Assembly: GCA_017538195.1 (NCBI GenBank)
Contig: JAFYJH010000063.1
Span: 1-33,219 of the forward strand
Direction of reading: 5' to 3'
DNA from: Prevotella sp.
GTDB taxonomy: Bacteria; Bacteroidota; Bacteroidia; Bacteroidales; Bacteroidaceae
Length of the DNA stretch: 33,219 bases
Shown: positions 8,225-15,196 of the stretch, piece after piece
How the letters are laid out: the number at the start of each line of letters is the position of its first letter
Numbering within the stretch: the first letter of the stretch is position 1
Notes under the pieces: generated by a model
Seen by the model: the letters and a program-made list of their open reading frames with translations, nothing else
Database searches by the model: none
What the model was told of the DNA's origin: nothing
Program-made: the position numbers and the translations under genes

Positions 8225-9136
8225 ATGGTTATGACAGATGCTTTAAAGACAAAAATCTGGCGCGAAGTGCGCGACTACGCGATGGTGACCATCGCCATGC
8301 TTTCCTATTGTATCGGATGGTCGGCCTTTCTGCTGCCCAACAAAATTACGACGGGCGGCGTGGCCGGTATTTCGTCGATTCTGGAATGGAGTTCGCTGAA
8401 CATTCCGGCGCAAGTGAGCTATTTCGCCATCAATGCCGCGCTGCTCGTGGCTGCGCTGATGACCATCGGCTGGAAATTCTGCGTGAAAACGATTTACGCC
8501 GTCGCCATACTGACGATTGCGCTGTCGCTCTTCCGCGACAAATTTGCCGAGATGCGCCTGCTCTCCGACCAACCTTTCATGGCGGCCATCATCGGTGCGG
8601 TTTTCTGCGGTTCGGGCATCGGACTCGGGCTTGCTTTCCGCGGCTCGACCGGCGGCACCGACATCGTGGCAGCCATCGTCAATAAATATCGCGACATCTC
8701 GCTCGGAAGAATCATCTTGATTTGCGACGTCATCGTCGTCACTTGTTCCTATATCGTGCTGCGCGACTGGGAAAGCATCATCTACGGCTATGTCGTGCTC
8801 TATGTCGTGGCGTTCTGCATCGACCAAGTCGTCAATAACATGCGCCGCTCGGTGCAGTTCTTCATCATTTCCGAGCATTACAAGGAGATTGGCGAGCGCA
8901 TCAACAAAGAGCCGCGCCGAGGCGTTACGACCATCGACGCGCACGGTTTCTACAGTGGGAAAGAGATGAAAATGCTCTTCGTGCTTGCCAAACGGCGCGA
9001 GAGCGGTCGCATTTTCCAAGTTATCAACGACATCGACCCAACGGCCTTCGTGTCGCAGAGTGCTGTCATCGGTGTCTATGGCGAGGGTTTCGACCGCTTC
9101 AAGGTGAAACATCGTGCGCCCAAACCGATTAAATGA
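8225..9136 (+). CDS. YitT family membrane protein (DUF161 plus DUF2179)
   Basis: This 303-aa membrane protein has an N-terminal half with about five transmembrane segments ([85 protein letters not shown]). The loop sequences [16 protein letters not shown] and [17 protein letters not shown] are hallmarks of the YitT family. The C-terminal soluble domain (about 205-300; [29 protein letters not shown]) is DUF2179. The substrate is not established. I start at the ATG at 8225 because the longer frame begins with TTG inside the promoter; the ATG at 8231 is an alternative. The stop overlaps the rnhB start in an ATGA, so the two genes are translationally coupled. Confidence 0.9.
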   Translation: MVMTDALKTKIWREVRDYAMVTIAMLSYCIGWSAFLLPNKITTGGVAGISSILEWSSLNIPAQVSYFAINAALLVAALMTIGWKFCVKTIYAVAILTIALSLFRDKFAEMRLLSDQPFMAAIIGAVFCGSGIGLGLAFRGSTGGTDIVAAIVNKYRDISLGRIILICDVIVVTCSYIVLRDWESIIYGYVVLYVVAFCIDQVVNNMRRSVQFFIISEHYKEIGERINKEPRRGVTTIDAHGFYSGKEMKMLFVLAKRRESGRIFQVINDIDPTAFVSQSAVIGVYGEGFDRFKVKHRAPKPIK

Positions 9137-9783
9137 TGCTGAAGCCTCATTATTATAATAAAGATGTCGTTGAGGCGGGCTGCGACGAGGCTGGTCGGGG
9201 TTGTCTGGCAGGAAGCGTTTTTGCGGCTGCGGTGATTCTGCCGCCCGACTACGACAATCCGCTGCTGAACGACTCGAAGCAACTGACTGAACGGAAACGC
9301 TACGAACTGCGCCGGCAAATCGAAAAAGAGGCGGTGGCGTGGGCGGTGGCGAGCGTTTCGCCCGAGGAAATCGACCGAATCAACATCCTTCGGGCTTCGA
9401 TGTTGGCGATGCATCGTGCGCTCGACCAACTACGTGTGCGTCCCGAGGCGATTATCGTCGATGGAAACCGCTTCGAGCCTTATCAGCCAAAAAGACGCTC
9501 CCAATCGGGGGAGGTTGGAGGGGGCTCGGTGCCTCACACTTGCATCGTGAAAGGCGACTCGAAATTCCAGTCGATTGCAGCGGCGAGCGTTCTTGCCAAA
9601 ACCTATCGCGACGACTACATGAACCGCCTTGCCGAGAAATTCCCCGAATACGACTGGCAGTCGAACAAGGGCTATCCAACGGCGAAACATCGCGAGGCCA
9701 TCCGACAATTCGGAATCACGCCCTATCATCGGAAGTCGTACAACCTTTTGGGCGACAGCGAGTTGTCGTTAGACTTCAAATAA
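9133..9783 (+). CDS. rnhB: Ribonuclease HII
   Basis: This 216-aa enzyme cleaves RNA in RNA/DNA hybrids and removes single ribonucleotides misinserted in DNA. Visible signatures are [11 protein letters not shown] (catalytic Asp18, Glu19), [19 protein letters not shown] (Asp110) and [17 protein letters not shown]. The C-terminal [11 protein letters not shown]...GITPYHR is typical. Between NRFEPYQ and [10 protein letters not shown] there are about 13 extra residues ([14 protein letters not shown]). They are encoded by a copy of the dispersed palindromic element (9496-9527) and placed in a loop of the usual fold. The start overlaps the yitT stop by four bases. The last 15 bp overlap the 3' end of convergent recO. 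Confidence 0.96.
   Translation: MMLKPHYYNKDVVEAGCDEAGRGCLAGSVFAAAVILPPDYDNPLLNDSKQLTERKRYELRRQIEKEAVAWAVASVSPEEIDRINILRASMLAMHRALDQLRVRPEAIIVDGNRFEPYQPKRRSQSGEVGGGSVPHTCIVKGDSKFQSIAAASVLAKTYRDDYMNRLAEKFPEYDWQSNKGYPTAKHREAIRQFGITPYHRKSYNLLGDSELSLDFK
9496..9527 (+). repeat. Dispersed palindromic G-rich element, copy 1 (in rnhB)
   Basis: CTCCCAATCGGGGGAG palindrome followed by GTTGGAGGGGGCT. It is translated in frame and adds about 13 residues to RNase HII. Confidence 0.75.
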
Positions 9784-10497
9784 TTCTTTTAAAATTCCAA
9801 TTGACTTCAATTCTGGAAAGTTCGGCACGTGCAACCGATAATATTTCAGAATCAACTCGGCACAGCGATTCCGTTCCTGTCGCGTGAGCCGGAAAAGGTG
9901 CATCGACTCGAAACCCATTCGCATCAACAATCCGATTCGCGACGCCTCGACCGCCTCCACAAAATCGGCGTGCGACGGTTTTACTGCTACGAAAGTGCCG
10001 CTTCGCAAATCGAAGCAGTCGCCCTCGCGATAATCCTCAAGATTCGGGAAAAAACCGATGAATCGCGACAAGCGCATCATAAAAACAAGGTGGAAATTCG
10101 CGAAAGACCGCGACTGCCCGTCGAGCCATTCGATGCTGTGCTCGACATACTGGAAAAGCGGCTCGTTCTGCTGTTCACCGCGTGTCGCATAGAGCAGAAA
10201 TTCCGCCACAAACAGCGAAATCGATAGTTTAATCGGGTCAAAGGGAATCGACGTGAACGGCTGCGTCATCCGCACATCGCGCAAATGCTGCAAACCGCCG
10301 CCCTGCCGATAGTCGAGTTCGATGGAAAGCATCGTCAGCGGTTGGAAAAACTGCTTTTTCAGTTTCCCCTTCTGCGTCTTTGGCAAGCGACACACAAACG
10401 ACAACCGTCCGAAGTCGGCAGTCAGCATATCGACGATGGTTTTGTCGTCGCCATATTTCACGGAATGGAGCACAATCGCCCGCGTTTTTGTCAGCAT
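9769..10497 (-). CDS. recO: DNA repair protein RecO
   Basis: This 242-aa recombination mediator loads RecA with RecR in RecF-type gap repair. The N-terminal OB fold begins [26 protein letters not shown] and continues [10 protein letters not shown]. The helical C-terminal domain contains [21 protein letters not shown] and a Bacteroidetes-like [11 protein letters not shown] segment. The zinc-binding Cys cluster of some RecO proteins is not present. The gene converges on rnhB with a 15-bp overlap of coding ends. TAATTTTG at 10505-10512 on the minus strand, just 8 bp before the ATG, is a likely -7 element. That implies a very short or leaderless 5' end. Confidence 0.93.
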   Translation of the reverse strand: MLTKTRAIVLHSVKYGDDKTIVDMLTADFGRLSFVCRLPKTQKGKLKKQFFQPLTMLSIELDYRQGGGLQHLRDVRMTQPFTSIPFDPIKLSISLFVAEFLLYATRGEQQNEPLFQYVEHSIEWLDGQSRSFANFHLVFMMRLSRFIGFFPNLEDYREGDCFDLRSGTFVAVKPSHADFVEAVEASRIGLLMRMGFESMHLFRLTRQERNRCAELILKYYRLHVPNFPELKSIGILKELFEV

Positions 10498-10504
10498 AAC
10501 ACGA

Positions 10505-10512
10505 CAAAATTA
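10505..10512 (-). promoter_or_regulatory. -7 element for recO
   Basis: TAATTTTG on the minus strand fits TAnnTTTG. The -33 box is weak (T-rich, no clear TTTG). It lies back to back with the tRNA-Glu promoter. Confidence 0.4.
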
Positions 10513-10551
10513 CGAATTTTTGCCGAGAAAATAAAAATTTTTGCAAGAAAA

Positions 10552-10583
10552 TTTGGCAGTTTAACAAAAAAGCCGTACCTTTG
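10552..10583 (+). promoter_or_regulatory. Promoter for tRNA-Glu and probably rpsT
   Basis: TTTG (10552-10555), 20-bp spacer, TACCTTTG (10576-10583): a near-perfect Bacteroidetes housekeeping promoter about 65 bp upstream of the mature tRNA. Confidence 0.8.
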
Positions 10584-10651
10584 CACCCGCTTTTACGATG
10601 AAGCAACTGACAAAACGGTAAATTGTACATTGCTAAATTGTAAATTGATTT

Positions 10652-10723
10652 GGTCCCTTCGTCTATCGGTTAGGACGAGAGATTTTCATTCTCTAAAGAG
10701 GAGTTCGACTCTCCTAGGGACTA
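10652..10723 (+). tRNA. tRNA-Glu (anticodon TTC)
   Basis: The cloverleaf folds fully: acceptor GGTCCCT/AGGGACT with one G-T pair, D arm GTCTATCGGTTAGGAC, anticodon stem AGAGA/TCTCT with loop TTTTCAT (anticodon TTC), and T arm GGAG-TTCGA-CTCC. The 3' CCA is not encoded. Confidence 0.95.
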
Positions 10724-10732
10724 CAAAACGGA

Positions 10733-10789
10733 ATCCGCCATCTGCGCAGCGATGCGCCATCGGATGACAATCAGAGGAACGGCGGCGGA
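10733..10789 (+). other. Possible structured RNA leader between tRNA-Glu and rpsT
   Basis: ATCCG (10733-10737) pairs with CGGAT (10761-10765) around an inner stem GCGCA/TGCGC closed by a GCGA tetraloop. TCCGCC (10734-10739) could instead pair with GGCGGA (10784-10789), so two exclusive folds exist. It lies in the 242-bp gap before rpsT, the usual place for an S20 leader, but I recognise no named motif. Confidence 0.35.
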
Positions 10790-10799
10790 GAACTTTGGA

Positions 10800-10965
10800 A
10801 ATTAAAAATTAACAATTAAAAATTAAAGATCAATGGTCGCAGACCCAAAAATTGTCAATTGTCAATTGTCAATTGAAAAAGTTCGCTCAGGGCAGTGTCA
10901 AAACGCAAGACCCACAGGCTTCCGGAAAAAATTAAAAATTAACAATTAAAAAATTAAAAATTAAA
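10800..10965. repeat. AT-rich heptanucleotide tracts upstream of rpsT
   Basis: There are three tracts of degenerate 7-mers: AATTAAA/AATTAAC units at about 10800-10828, AATTGTC units at 10850-10875 (3.7 copies), and AATTAAA-type units at about 10926-10965, running up to the rpsT ATG. The dyad GGTC-GCA-GACC (10835-10845) lies between the first two. Confidence 0.7.
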
Positions 10966-11223
10966 ATGGCAAATCACAAATCAGCTCTGAAGAGAATTCG
11001 TCAGACCAAGAAAAGAAACGAGCACAACCGCTACTATGCAAAGACGATGCGCAACGCTGTTCGCAAACTGCGCGCAATGACCGACAAGGAAGAGGCCGAA
11101 AAACTCTATCCTAGCGTTCAGAAGATGCTCGACAAACTGGCTAAGACCAACATCATCCACAAGAACAAGGCGTCCAACCTCAAGTCGAAGTTGGCAAAGC
11201 ATATCAAAAGTCTGGGCGAATAA
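10966..11223 (+). CDS. rpsT: 30S ribosomal protein S20
   Basis: This 85-aa, strongly basic, all-helical protein binds 16S rRNA early in 30S assembly. It starts [21 protein letters not shown] and ends [15 protein letters not shown], which is diagnostic for S20, and the length is normal. No separate promoter is visible between it and tRNA-Glu, so it is probably read from the promoter at 10552-10583 through a leader that may be structured. A 13-bp hairpin terminator follows directly. Confidence 0.97.
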   Translation: MANHKSALKRIRQTKKRNEHNRYYAKTMRNAVRKLRAMTDKEEAEKLYPSVQKMLDKLAKTNIIHKNKASNLKSKLAKHIKSLGE

Positions 11224-11239
11224 CCCGACGAAAAGCCCT

Positions 11240-11283
11240 AACAAAGGCCACATTCCGAAAAGATTGTGGTCTTTGTTGTTTTT
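11240..11283 (+). terminator. Intrinsic terminator after rpsT
   Basis: The stem AACAAAGGCCACA (11240-11252) pairs with TGTGGTCTTTGTT (11265-11277) with one G-T pair. A T-rich run follows. Confidence 0.75.
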
Positions 11284-11352
11284 ATTGTTGTTTTTATACC
11301 TTTTTTAATATATTTTTTACTGCGATTTTTTCGCCATATCACAAAAATTTCG

Positions 11353-11360
11353 TATCTTTG
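11353..11360 (+). promoter_or_regulatory. -7 element for gyrB
   Basis: TATCTTTG followed by C, 33 bp before the gyrB ATG. The -33 region is TTTT at 21 bp spacing rather than TTTG. Confidence 0.6.
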
Positions 11361-11393
11361 CACGTTATTTTTACGTTATAAGAAAAAACAGAA

Positions 11394-13370
11394 ATGTCAG
11401 AGATTAAAAACAACGCTATCAGCGACTATTCCGCCAGTAATATTCAAGTGCTGGAAGGACTTGAGGCCGTGCGCAAACGCCCCGCGATGTACATCGGCGA
11501 CATCAGCGAGAAGGGATTGCACCACTTAGTGAACGAAACTGTCGATAACTCCATCGACGAGGCGATGGCCGGGTATTGTAAGAACATCGAAGTAACCATC
11601 AACGAAGATAACTCGATTACCGTGCAGGACGACGGACGCGGAATCCCCGTCGATGAGCACGAGAAGATGCACAAGTCGGCCCTCGAGGTCGTGATGACGG
11701 TGCTGCACGCGGGCGGTAAGTTCGACAAAGGCTCCTACAAGGTGTCGGGCGGCTTGCACGGCGTGGGCGTTTCGTGCGTCAATGCGCTGTCGTCGCGGAT
11801 GATGTCGCAGGTCTATCGCAACGGGCACATCTATCAGCAGGAATACGAAAAGGGAAAGCCGCTCTACGACGTGAAAATCGTGGGCGACACCGACAAGACG
11901 GGCACGCGCCAGCAGTTCTGGCCCGACCCGACCGTCTTCACGACGACGGAATACAAATACGACATCATCGCCAAGCGTATGCGCGAACTGGCCTATCTGA
12001 ACGCCGGCATCACGATTACGCTGACCGACCTGCGTCCCGACGAAGAGGGCAAGCTGAAAGAGCCTGAGGTGTTCCACGCCAAGGAAGGTCTGAAGGAATT
12101 TGTGCGCTACGTCGATCGCCACCGCACGTCGATCATCGGCGAACCCATCTGTCTGAAGACCGAGAAAGACGGCGTTCCCATCGAAATCGCACTGCTCTAC
12201 AACAGCGACTACTCGGAAAACATCCACTCTTACGTGAACAACATCAACACCATCGAGGGCGGTACGCACTTGACGGGCTTCCGCATCGCGCTGGCGCGTA
12301 CATTAAAGAAATATTCCGACGAGGACGACCAACTGCGCAAGCAGATCGAAAAGGCCAAGATTGAAGTGGCGCAAGACGACTTCCGCGAGGGTCTGACGGC
12401 GATTATTTCCGTGAAAGTGGCTGAGCCGCAGTTCGAGGGACAGACCAAGACGAAACTCGGCAACTCGGAGGTGAACGGTGCGGTGCAAAAGGCCGTGGGC
12501 GAGGCGATGACGAACTATCTCGAAGAGCATCCGAAGGAGGCTCACACCATCTGCGAAAAGGTGATTCTGGCTGCCACGGCGCGTATCGCCGCCCGCAAAG
12601 CCCGCGAAAGCGTGCAGCGCAAAAACCCGATGACGGGTGGCGGACTGCCCGGAAAACTCGCCGACTGCTCGAACAAAGACCCGAAACAATGCGAGATTTT
12701 CCTCGTCGAGGGTGACTCGGCAGGTGGCTCGGCGAAGTCGGGTCGCGACCGCCATTTCCAAGCGATTTTGCCCCTTCGCGGAAAGATTTTGAACGTGGAG
12801 AAAGTGCAGTGGCACCGCGTGTTTGAGTCGGAATCGGTGATGAACATCATCCAGTCGATCGGCGTGCGCTTCGGTGTCGATGGCGAGGACTCGAAAGACG
12901 CCAACATCGACAAACTGCGCTACGACAAAATCATCATTATGACCGACGCCGACGTCGATGGCTCGCACATCGACACGCTCATCATGACGCTGTTCTACCG
13001 CTTTATGCCGCAGGTGATTCAGGGCGGACACCTCTACATCGCCACGCCGCCGCTCTACAAATGCACCTACAAGAAATTCTCGGAATATTGCTACACCGAG
13101 CAGCAGCGTCAGGCTTTCATCGATAAATACGTGGCTGGCGACGAGAACGCATCGGCCCTGCACACGCAGCGTTACAAAGGTTTGGGTGAAATGAATCCCG
13201 AACAACTTTGGGAAACGACGATGGACCCGGCGAACCGACTGCTGAAGCAGGTGACAATCGAAAATGCAGCCGAGGCCGACGAAATCTTCTCGATGCTGAT
13301 GGGCGACGATGTTGAACCGCGCCGCGAGTTTATCGAGAAAAACGCGACTTACGCGAATATTGATGCTTAA
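11394..13370 (+). CDS. gyrB: DNA gyrase subunit B
   Basis: This 658-aa ATPase subunit of gyrase works with GyrA to introduce negative supercoils. The GHKL ATPase domain has VNETVDNSIDEAMAG, DDGRGIPVD and GGLHGVGVSCVNALS. The transducer domain includes QTKTKLGNSEV. The TOPRIM domain has EIFLVEGDSAGGSAKSGRDR and IIMTDADVDGSHID, and the C-terminal tail has QRYKGLGEMNPEQLWETTMDP. The IYNSIDE-type versus SIDEAMAG signatures and a length near 650 favour GyrB over ParE. It has its own promoter at 11353-11360 and is separated from rpsT by a terminator. It ends 12 bp from the convergent DUF3109 gene. Confidence 0.97.
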   Translation: MSEIKNNAISDYSASNIQVLEGLEAVRKRPAMYIGDISEKGLHHLVNETVDNSIDEAMAGYCKNIEVTINEDNSITVQDDGRGIPVDEHEKMHKSALEVVMTVLHAGGKFDKGSYKVSGGLHGVGVSCVNALSSRMMSQVYRNGHIYQQEYEKGKPLYDVKIVGDTDKTGTRQQFWPDPTVFTTTEYKYDIIAKRMRELAYLNAGITITLTDLRPDEEGKLKEPEVFHAKEGLKEFVRYVDRHRTSIIGEPICLKTEKDGVPIEIALLYNSDYSENIHSYVNNINTIEGGTHLTGFRIALARTLKKYSDEDDQLRKQIEKAKIEVAQDDFREGLTAIISVKVAEPQFEGQTKTKLGNSEVNGAVQKAVGEAMTNYLEEHPKEAHTICEKVILAATARIAARKARESVQRKNPMTGGGLPGKLADCSNKDPKQCEIFLVEGDSAGGSAKSGRDRHFQAILPLRGKILNVEKVQWHRVFESESVMNIIQSIGVRFGVDGEDSKDANIDKLRYDKIIIMTDADVDGSHIDTLIMTLFYRFMPQVIQGGHLYIATPPLYKCTYKKFSEYCYTEQQRQAFIDKYVAGDENASALHTQRYKGLGEMNPEQLWETTMDPANRLLKQVTIENAAEADEIFSMLMGDDVEPRREFIEKNATYANIDA

Positions 13371-13382
13371 TTTTTGAGGAGT

Positions 13383-14090
13383 TCAGGAGTTGCTGGAGTT
13401 CAGAAGTTCAGACGATAGTTCTTTGGCGACTTCGCAAAGTTCGTTGTACCACTCGCGACCGAAACGGCGGACAAGCGGCTCTTCAAGAAAACGATAAACG
13501 GGCAGATTCAATTCCTGCCCTTTTTTCACGGCATCGCGGCAGATGTCCCAACGGTTGTAGTTGAGTCCGACCGTGCCGTTGGAGAAACGCTTTTCGCGAA
13601 TCGGATAGAGCGAGCACGAAATGGGCTTCAGAAACTTCGTTTTTCCCTCGCGAAAAGCCTTTTCCAATAAACATTTCCAGCAAAGGTTGTTCCCCTCTCC
13701 TTTTGGAGAGGGGTTGGGGGAGAGACTTCTCGCGAAAACACATTCCCTACCGTTCACAATACTCGTCACCAACTCGCCCTCTGGGTCGGGATAGGCCACG
13801 CCCTGCCGGTCGAGAACGCTCTGCGCCTGCGCTGAGAGGTCGCCCCAGACGGCATCGAGCGATTCCTCGATTTCGCCGATTTCATCGATGGTCACGGGTG
13901 CGCCTGCGTTGCCTTCGACGCAACACACACCCTTGCATTTTTCGTAGTCGCAGCAAAAACGCTCGGTCAGGATGTCGGGCGACAGCAGTACGTCGCCGAT
14001 TTGCAATATGGGGAGGAGACCCACCCCCGACCCCTCCCGTGAAGGGAGGGGAGTTATTTCCTTATTTTTTAATTCGTTTTGCTCTATCAT
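13383..14090 (-). CDS. DUF3109 family Cys-rich protein
   Basis: This 235-aa protein is of the DUF3109 type: QIGDVLLSPDILTERFCCDYEKCKGVCCVEGNAGAPV near the N-terminus, then Cys117, Cys137, Cys140, SCSLYPIRE and WDIC. The Cys pattern suggests a metal centre, but the function is unknown. Two stretches do not belong to the family: residues 12-25 (TPLPSREGSGVGLL) and 121-135 (RSLSPNPSPKGEGNN). Both are encoded by dispersed palindromic elements inserted in opposite orientations, and both keep the frame. Family members normally begin close to LQIGDVLLS, so the first element lies in a new N-terminus. The ATG directly abuts the TGA of the upstream 99-aa gene, so coupled translation is likely. Confidence 0.85.
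   Translation of the reverse strand: MIEQNELKNKEITPLPSREGSGVGLLPILQIGDVLLSPDILTERFCCDYEKCKGVCCVEGNAGAPVTIDEIGEIEESLDAVWGDLSAQAQSVLDRQGVAYPDPEGELVTSIVNGRECVFARSLSPNPSPKGEGNNLCWKCLLEKAFREGKTKFLKPISCSLYPIREKRFSNGTVGLNYNRWDICRDAVKKGQELNLPVYRFLEEPLVRRFGREWYNELCEVAKELSSELLNSSNS
13691..13728 (+). repeat. Dispersed palindromic G-rich element, copy 2 (inside DUF3109 gene)
   Basis: CCCCTCTCC-TTTT-GGAGAGGGG palindrome plus TTGGGGGAGAG tail. It is read on the C-rich strand as SLSPNPSPKGEGN. Confidence 0.8.
14012..14054 (-). repeat. Dispersed palindromic G-rich element, copy 3 (N-terminus of DUF3109 gene)
   Basis: The minus strand reads CCCCTCCCTTCACGGGAGGGG, then TCGGGGGTGGGTCTC. It is read as TPLPSREGSGVGLL on the G-rich strand, the opposite orientation to the copy 300 bp away. 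Confidence 0.8.
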
Positions 14091-14390
14091 TCAAAAATAT
14101 GCATAATCATCCAAATAATGAATAAAAAAATTCATATATCCTTGAATGCGTTCTATATCTCCTTCATTATCTCCCATATAAGGGGGAAAAATGCGCAAAG
14201 TATTTTCGTTTAGTTCATCGTTTAACGGAAGATTTTTGTCAAAAGCATAAACAAGATGCCTGAATTCTCTCAGCAGTCCATCCATACCTTCGTATTTAAG
14301 ACCACTGCGATCAGTTTTGCCTGCTTCGATTATACGATGGAATTCATCCAATAATCCAACGCACCTTTCTTTGTATTCATTTGTTTTCAT
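14091..14390 (-). CDS. Hypothetical 99-aa protein
   Basis: This small acidic, mostly helical protein has no signal peptide or membrane segment. It contains repeated aromatic and acidic residues (RHLVYAFDKNLP, GYMNFFIHYLDDYAYF at the C-terminus). I do not recognise the family. Its base composition is more AT-rich than its neighbours, and the 5' flank is AT-rich too, which may hint at later acquisition. The stop codon touches the ATG of the DUF3109 gene. Between it and ung lies only a palindromic-element copy and about 50 bp of AT-rich DNA. The size and Tyr/Asp-rich tail recall small immunity-type proteins, but no toxin is next to it, so this remains a guess. Confidence 0.6.
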   Translation of the reverse strand: MKTNEYKERCVGLLDEFHRIIEAGKTDRSGLKYEGMDGLLREFRHLVYAFDKNLPLNDELNENTLRIFPPYMGDNEGDIERIQGYMNFFIHYLDDYAYF

Positions 14391-14440
14391 ATCATATTCC
14401 TTTCTTACAAAAATTTTATTAAGTTTTTTCTAATTTATAT

Positions 14441-14474
14441 TCCCCTCCCGTTGGGAGGGGTTAGGGGTGGGTCT
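14441..14474 (+). repeat. Dispersed palindromic G-rich element, copy 4 (at the ung stop)
   Basis: CCCCTCCCGTTGGGAGGGG plus TTAGGGGTGGGTCT. The element ends exactly at the ung stop codon (14473-14475). The G strand forms a canonical four-run quadruplex motif. Confidence 0.8.
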
Positions 14475-15138
14475 ACCATTGAATCGGTTCGATTTTTTGT
14501 TCTACCAGATACGCGTTACACCGCGAGAACTGATGCTGCCCGAACCAACCGCCGCGATTGGCACTCAAAGGCGACGGATGGACGGATTCCAGCACGAGAT
14601 TCTTCGTTTTGTCAATCATATACGCCTTGCCACGCGCATAGCCGCCCCAGAGCATATAGACGAGATGTTCGCGCCGTGCAGCCAAGGCTCGGATGGCAGC
14701 GTCGGTGAAGTCGCGCCAGCCTAATTGCGCGTGGCTGTTGGCCTGATGAGCACGGACGGTGAGCGTGGCGTTGAGCAGCAGAACGCCCTGTTCAGCCCAG
14801 CGCGTGAGGTTGCCCGACGCGGGAATCGGCGTTCCGAGGTCGTCGTGGATTTCCTTGAAAATGTTCTGCAACGAGGGAGGAAACGGCACACCGTCTTGCA
14901 CCGAAAAACTCAGTCCGTGCGCCTGACGAGGTTCGTGATATGGATCTTGTCCGATAATCACGACTTTTACTTTGTCGAAAGGACAAAGATTGAAGGCGTT
15001 GAAAATCAGACTGCCCGGCGGATAGCACGTGCCCGACTGATATTCCACGCGCACGGCATCGGTCAGTTGCCGGAAATAAGGTTTTTCAAACTCGTCCTGC
15101 AACTGCCGCTTCCACGATTCCTCGATTTTTACATTCAT
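14473..15138 (-). CDS. ung: Uracil-DNA glycosylase
   Basis: This 221-aa family 1 UDG excises uracil from DNA to start base excision repair. The catalytic water-activating motif GQDPYHEPRQAHGLSFSV and the minor-groove loop HPSPLSANRG are both intact, as are LLLNATLTVRAHQANSH and the C-terminal GWFGQHQFSRCN. The length is normal. Both flanks carry a palindromic-element copy, one touching its stop codon and one in its 5' gap. It is on the same strand as the DUF853 ATPase gene upstream, with 57 bp between them. Confidence 0.97.
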   Translation of the reverse strand: MNVKIEESWKRQLQDEFEKPYFRQLTDAVRVEYQSGTCYPPGSLIFNAFNLCPFDKVKVVIIGQDPYHEPRQAHGLSFSVQDGVPFPPSLQNIFKEIHDDLGTPIPASGNLTRWAEQGVLLLNATLTVRAHQANSHAQLGWRDFTDAAIRALAARREHLVYMLWGGYARGKAYMIDKTKNLVLESVHPSPLSANRGGWFGQHQFSRCNAYLVEQKIEPIQW

Positions 15139-15158
15139 CTTTTTATTTCAGAATCAAA

Positions 15159-15196
15159 CCTCCCTCCCCTTTCGGGAAGGGTTGGGGAGGGGCTTT
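15159..15196 (+). repeat. Dispersed palindromic G-rich element, copy 5 (between DUF853 gene and ung)
   Basis: CCCTCCCCTTTCGGGAAGGG plus TTGGGGAGGGGCTT. It runs up to the stop codon of the DUF853 gene (15196-15198). Confidence 0.8.

Noticed and set aside
13383..14090. Frame breaks or assembly errors causing the extra residues in DUF3109, murF and murI
   Set aside because: The frames are intact on both sides of each insert and the same element occurs at 11 places, so these are genuine insertions and not misassembly.
14451..14708. Small plus-strand open frames antisense to ung
   Set aside because: They are shadows of ung starting in a palindromic element.
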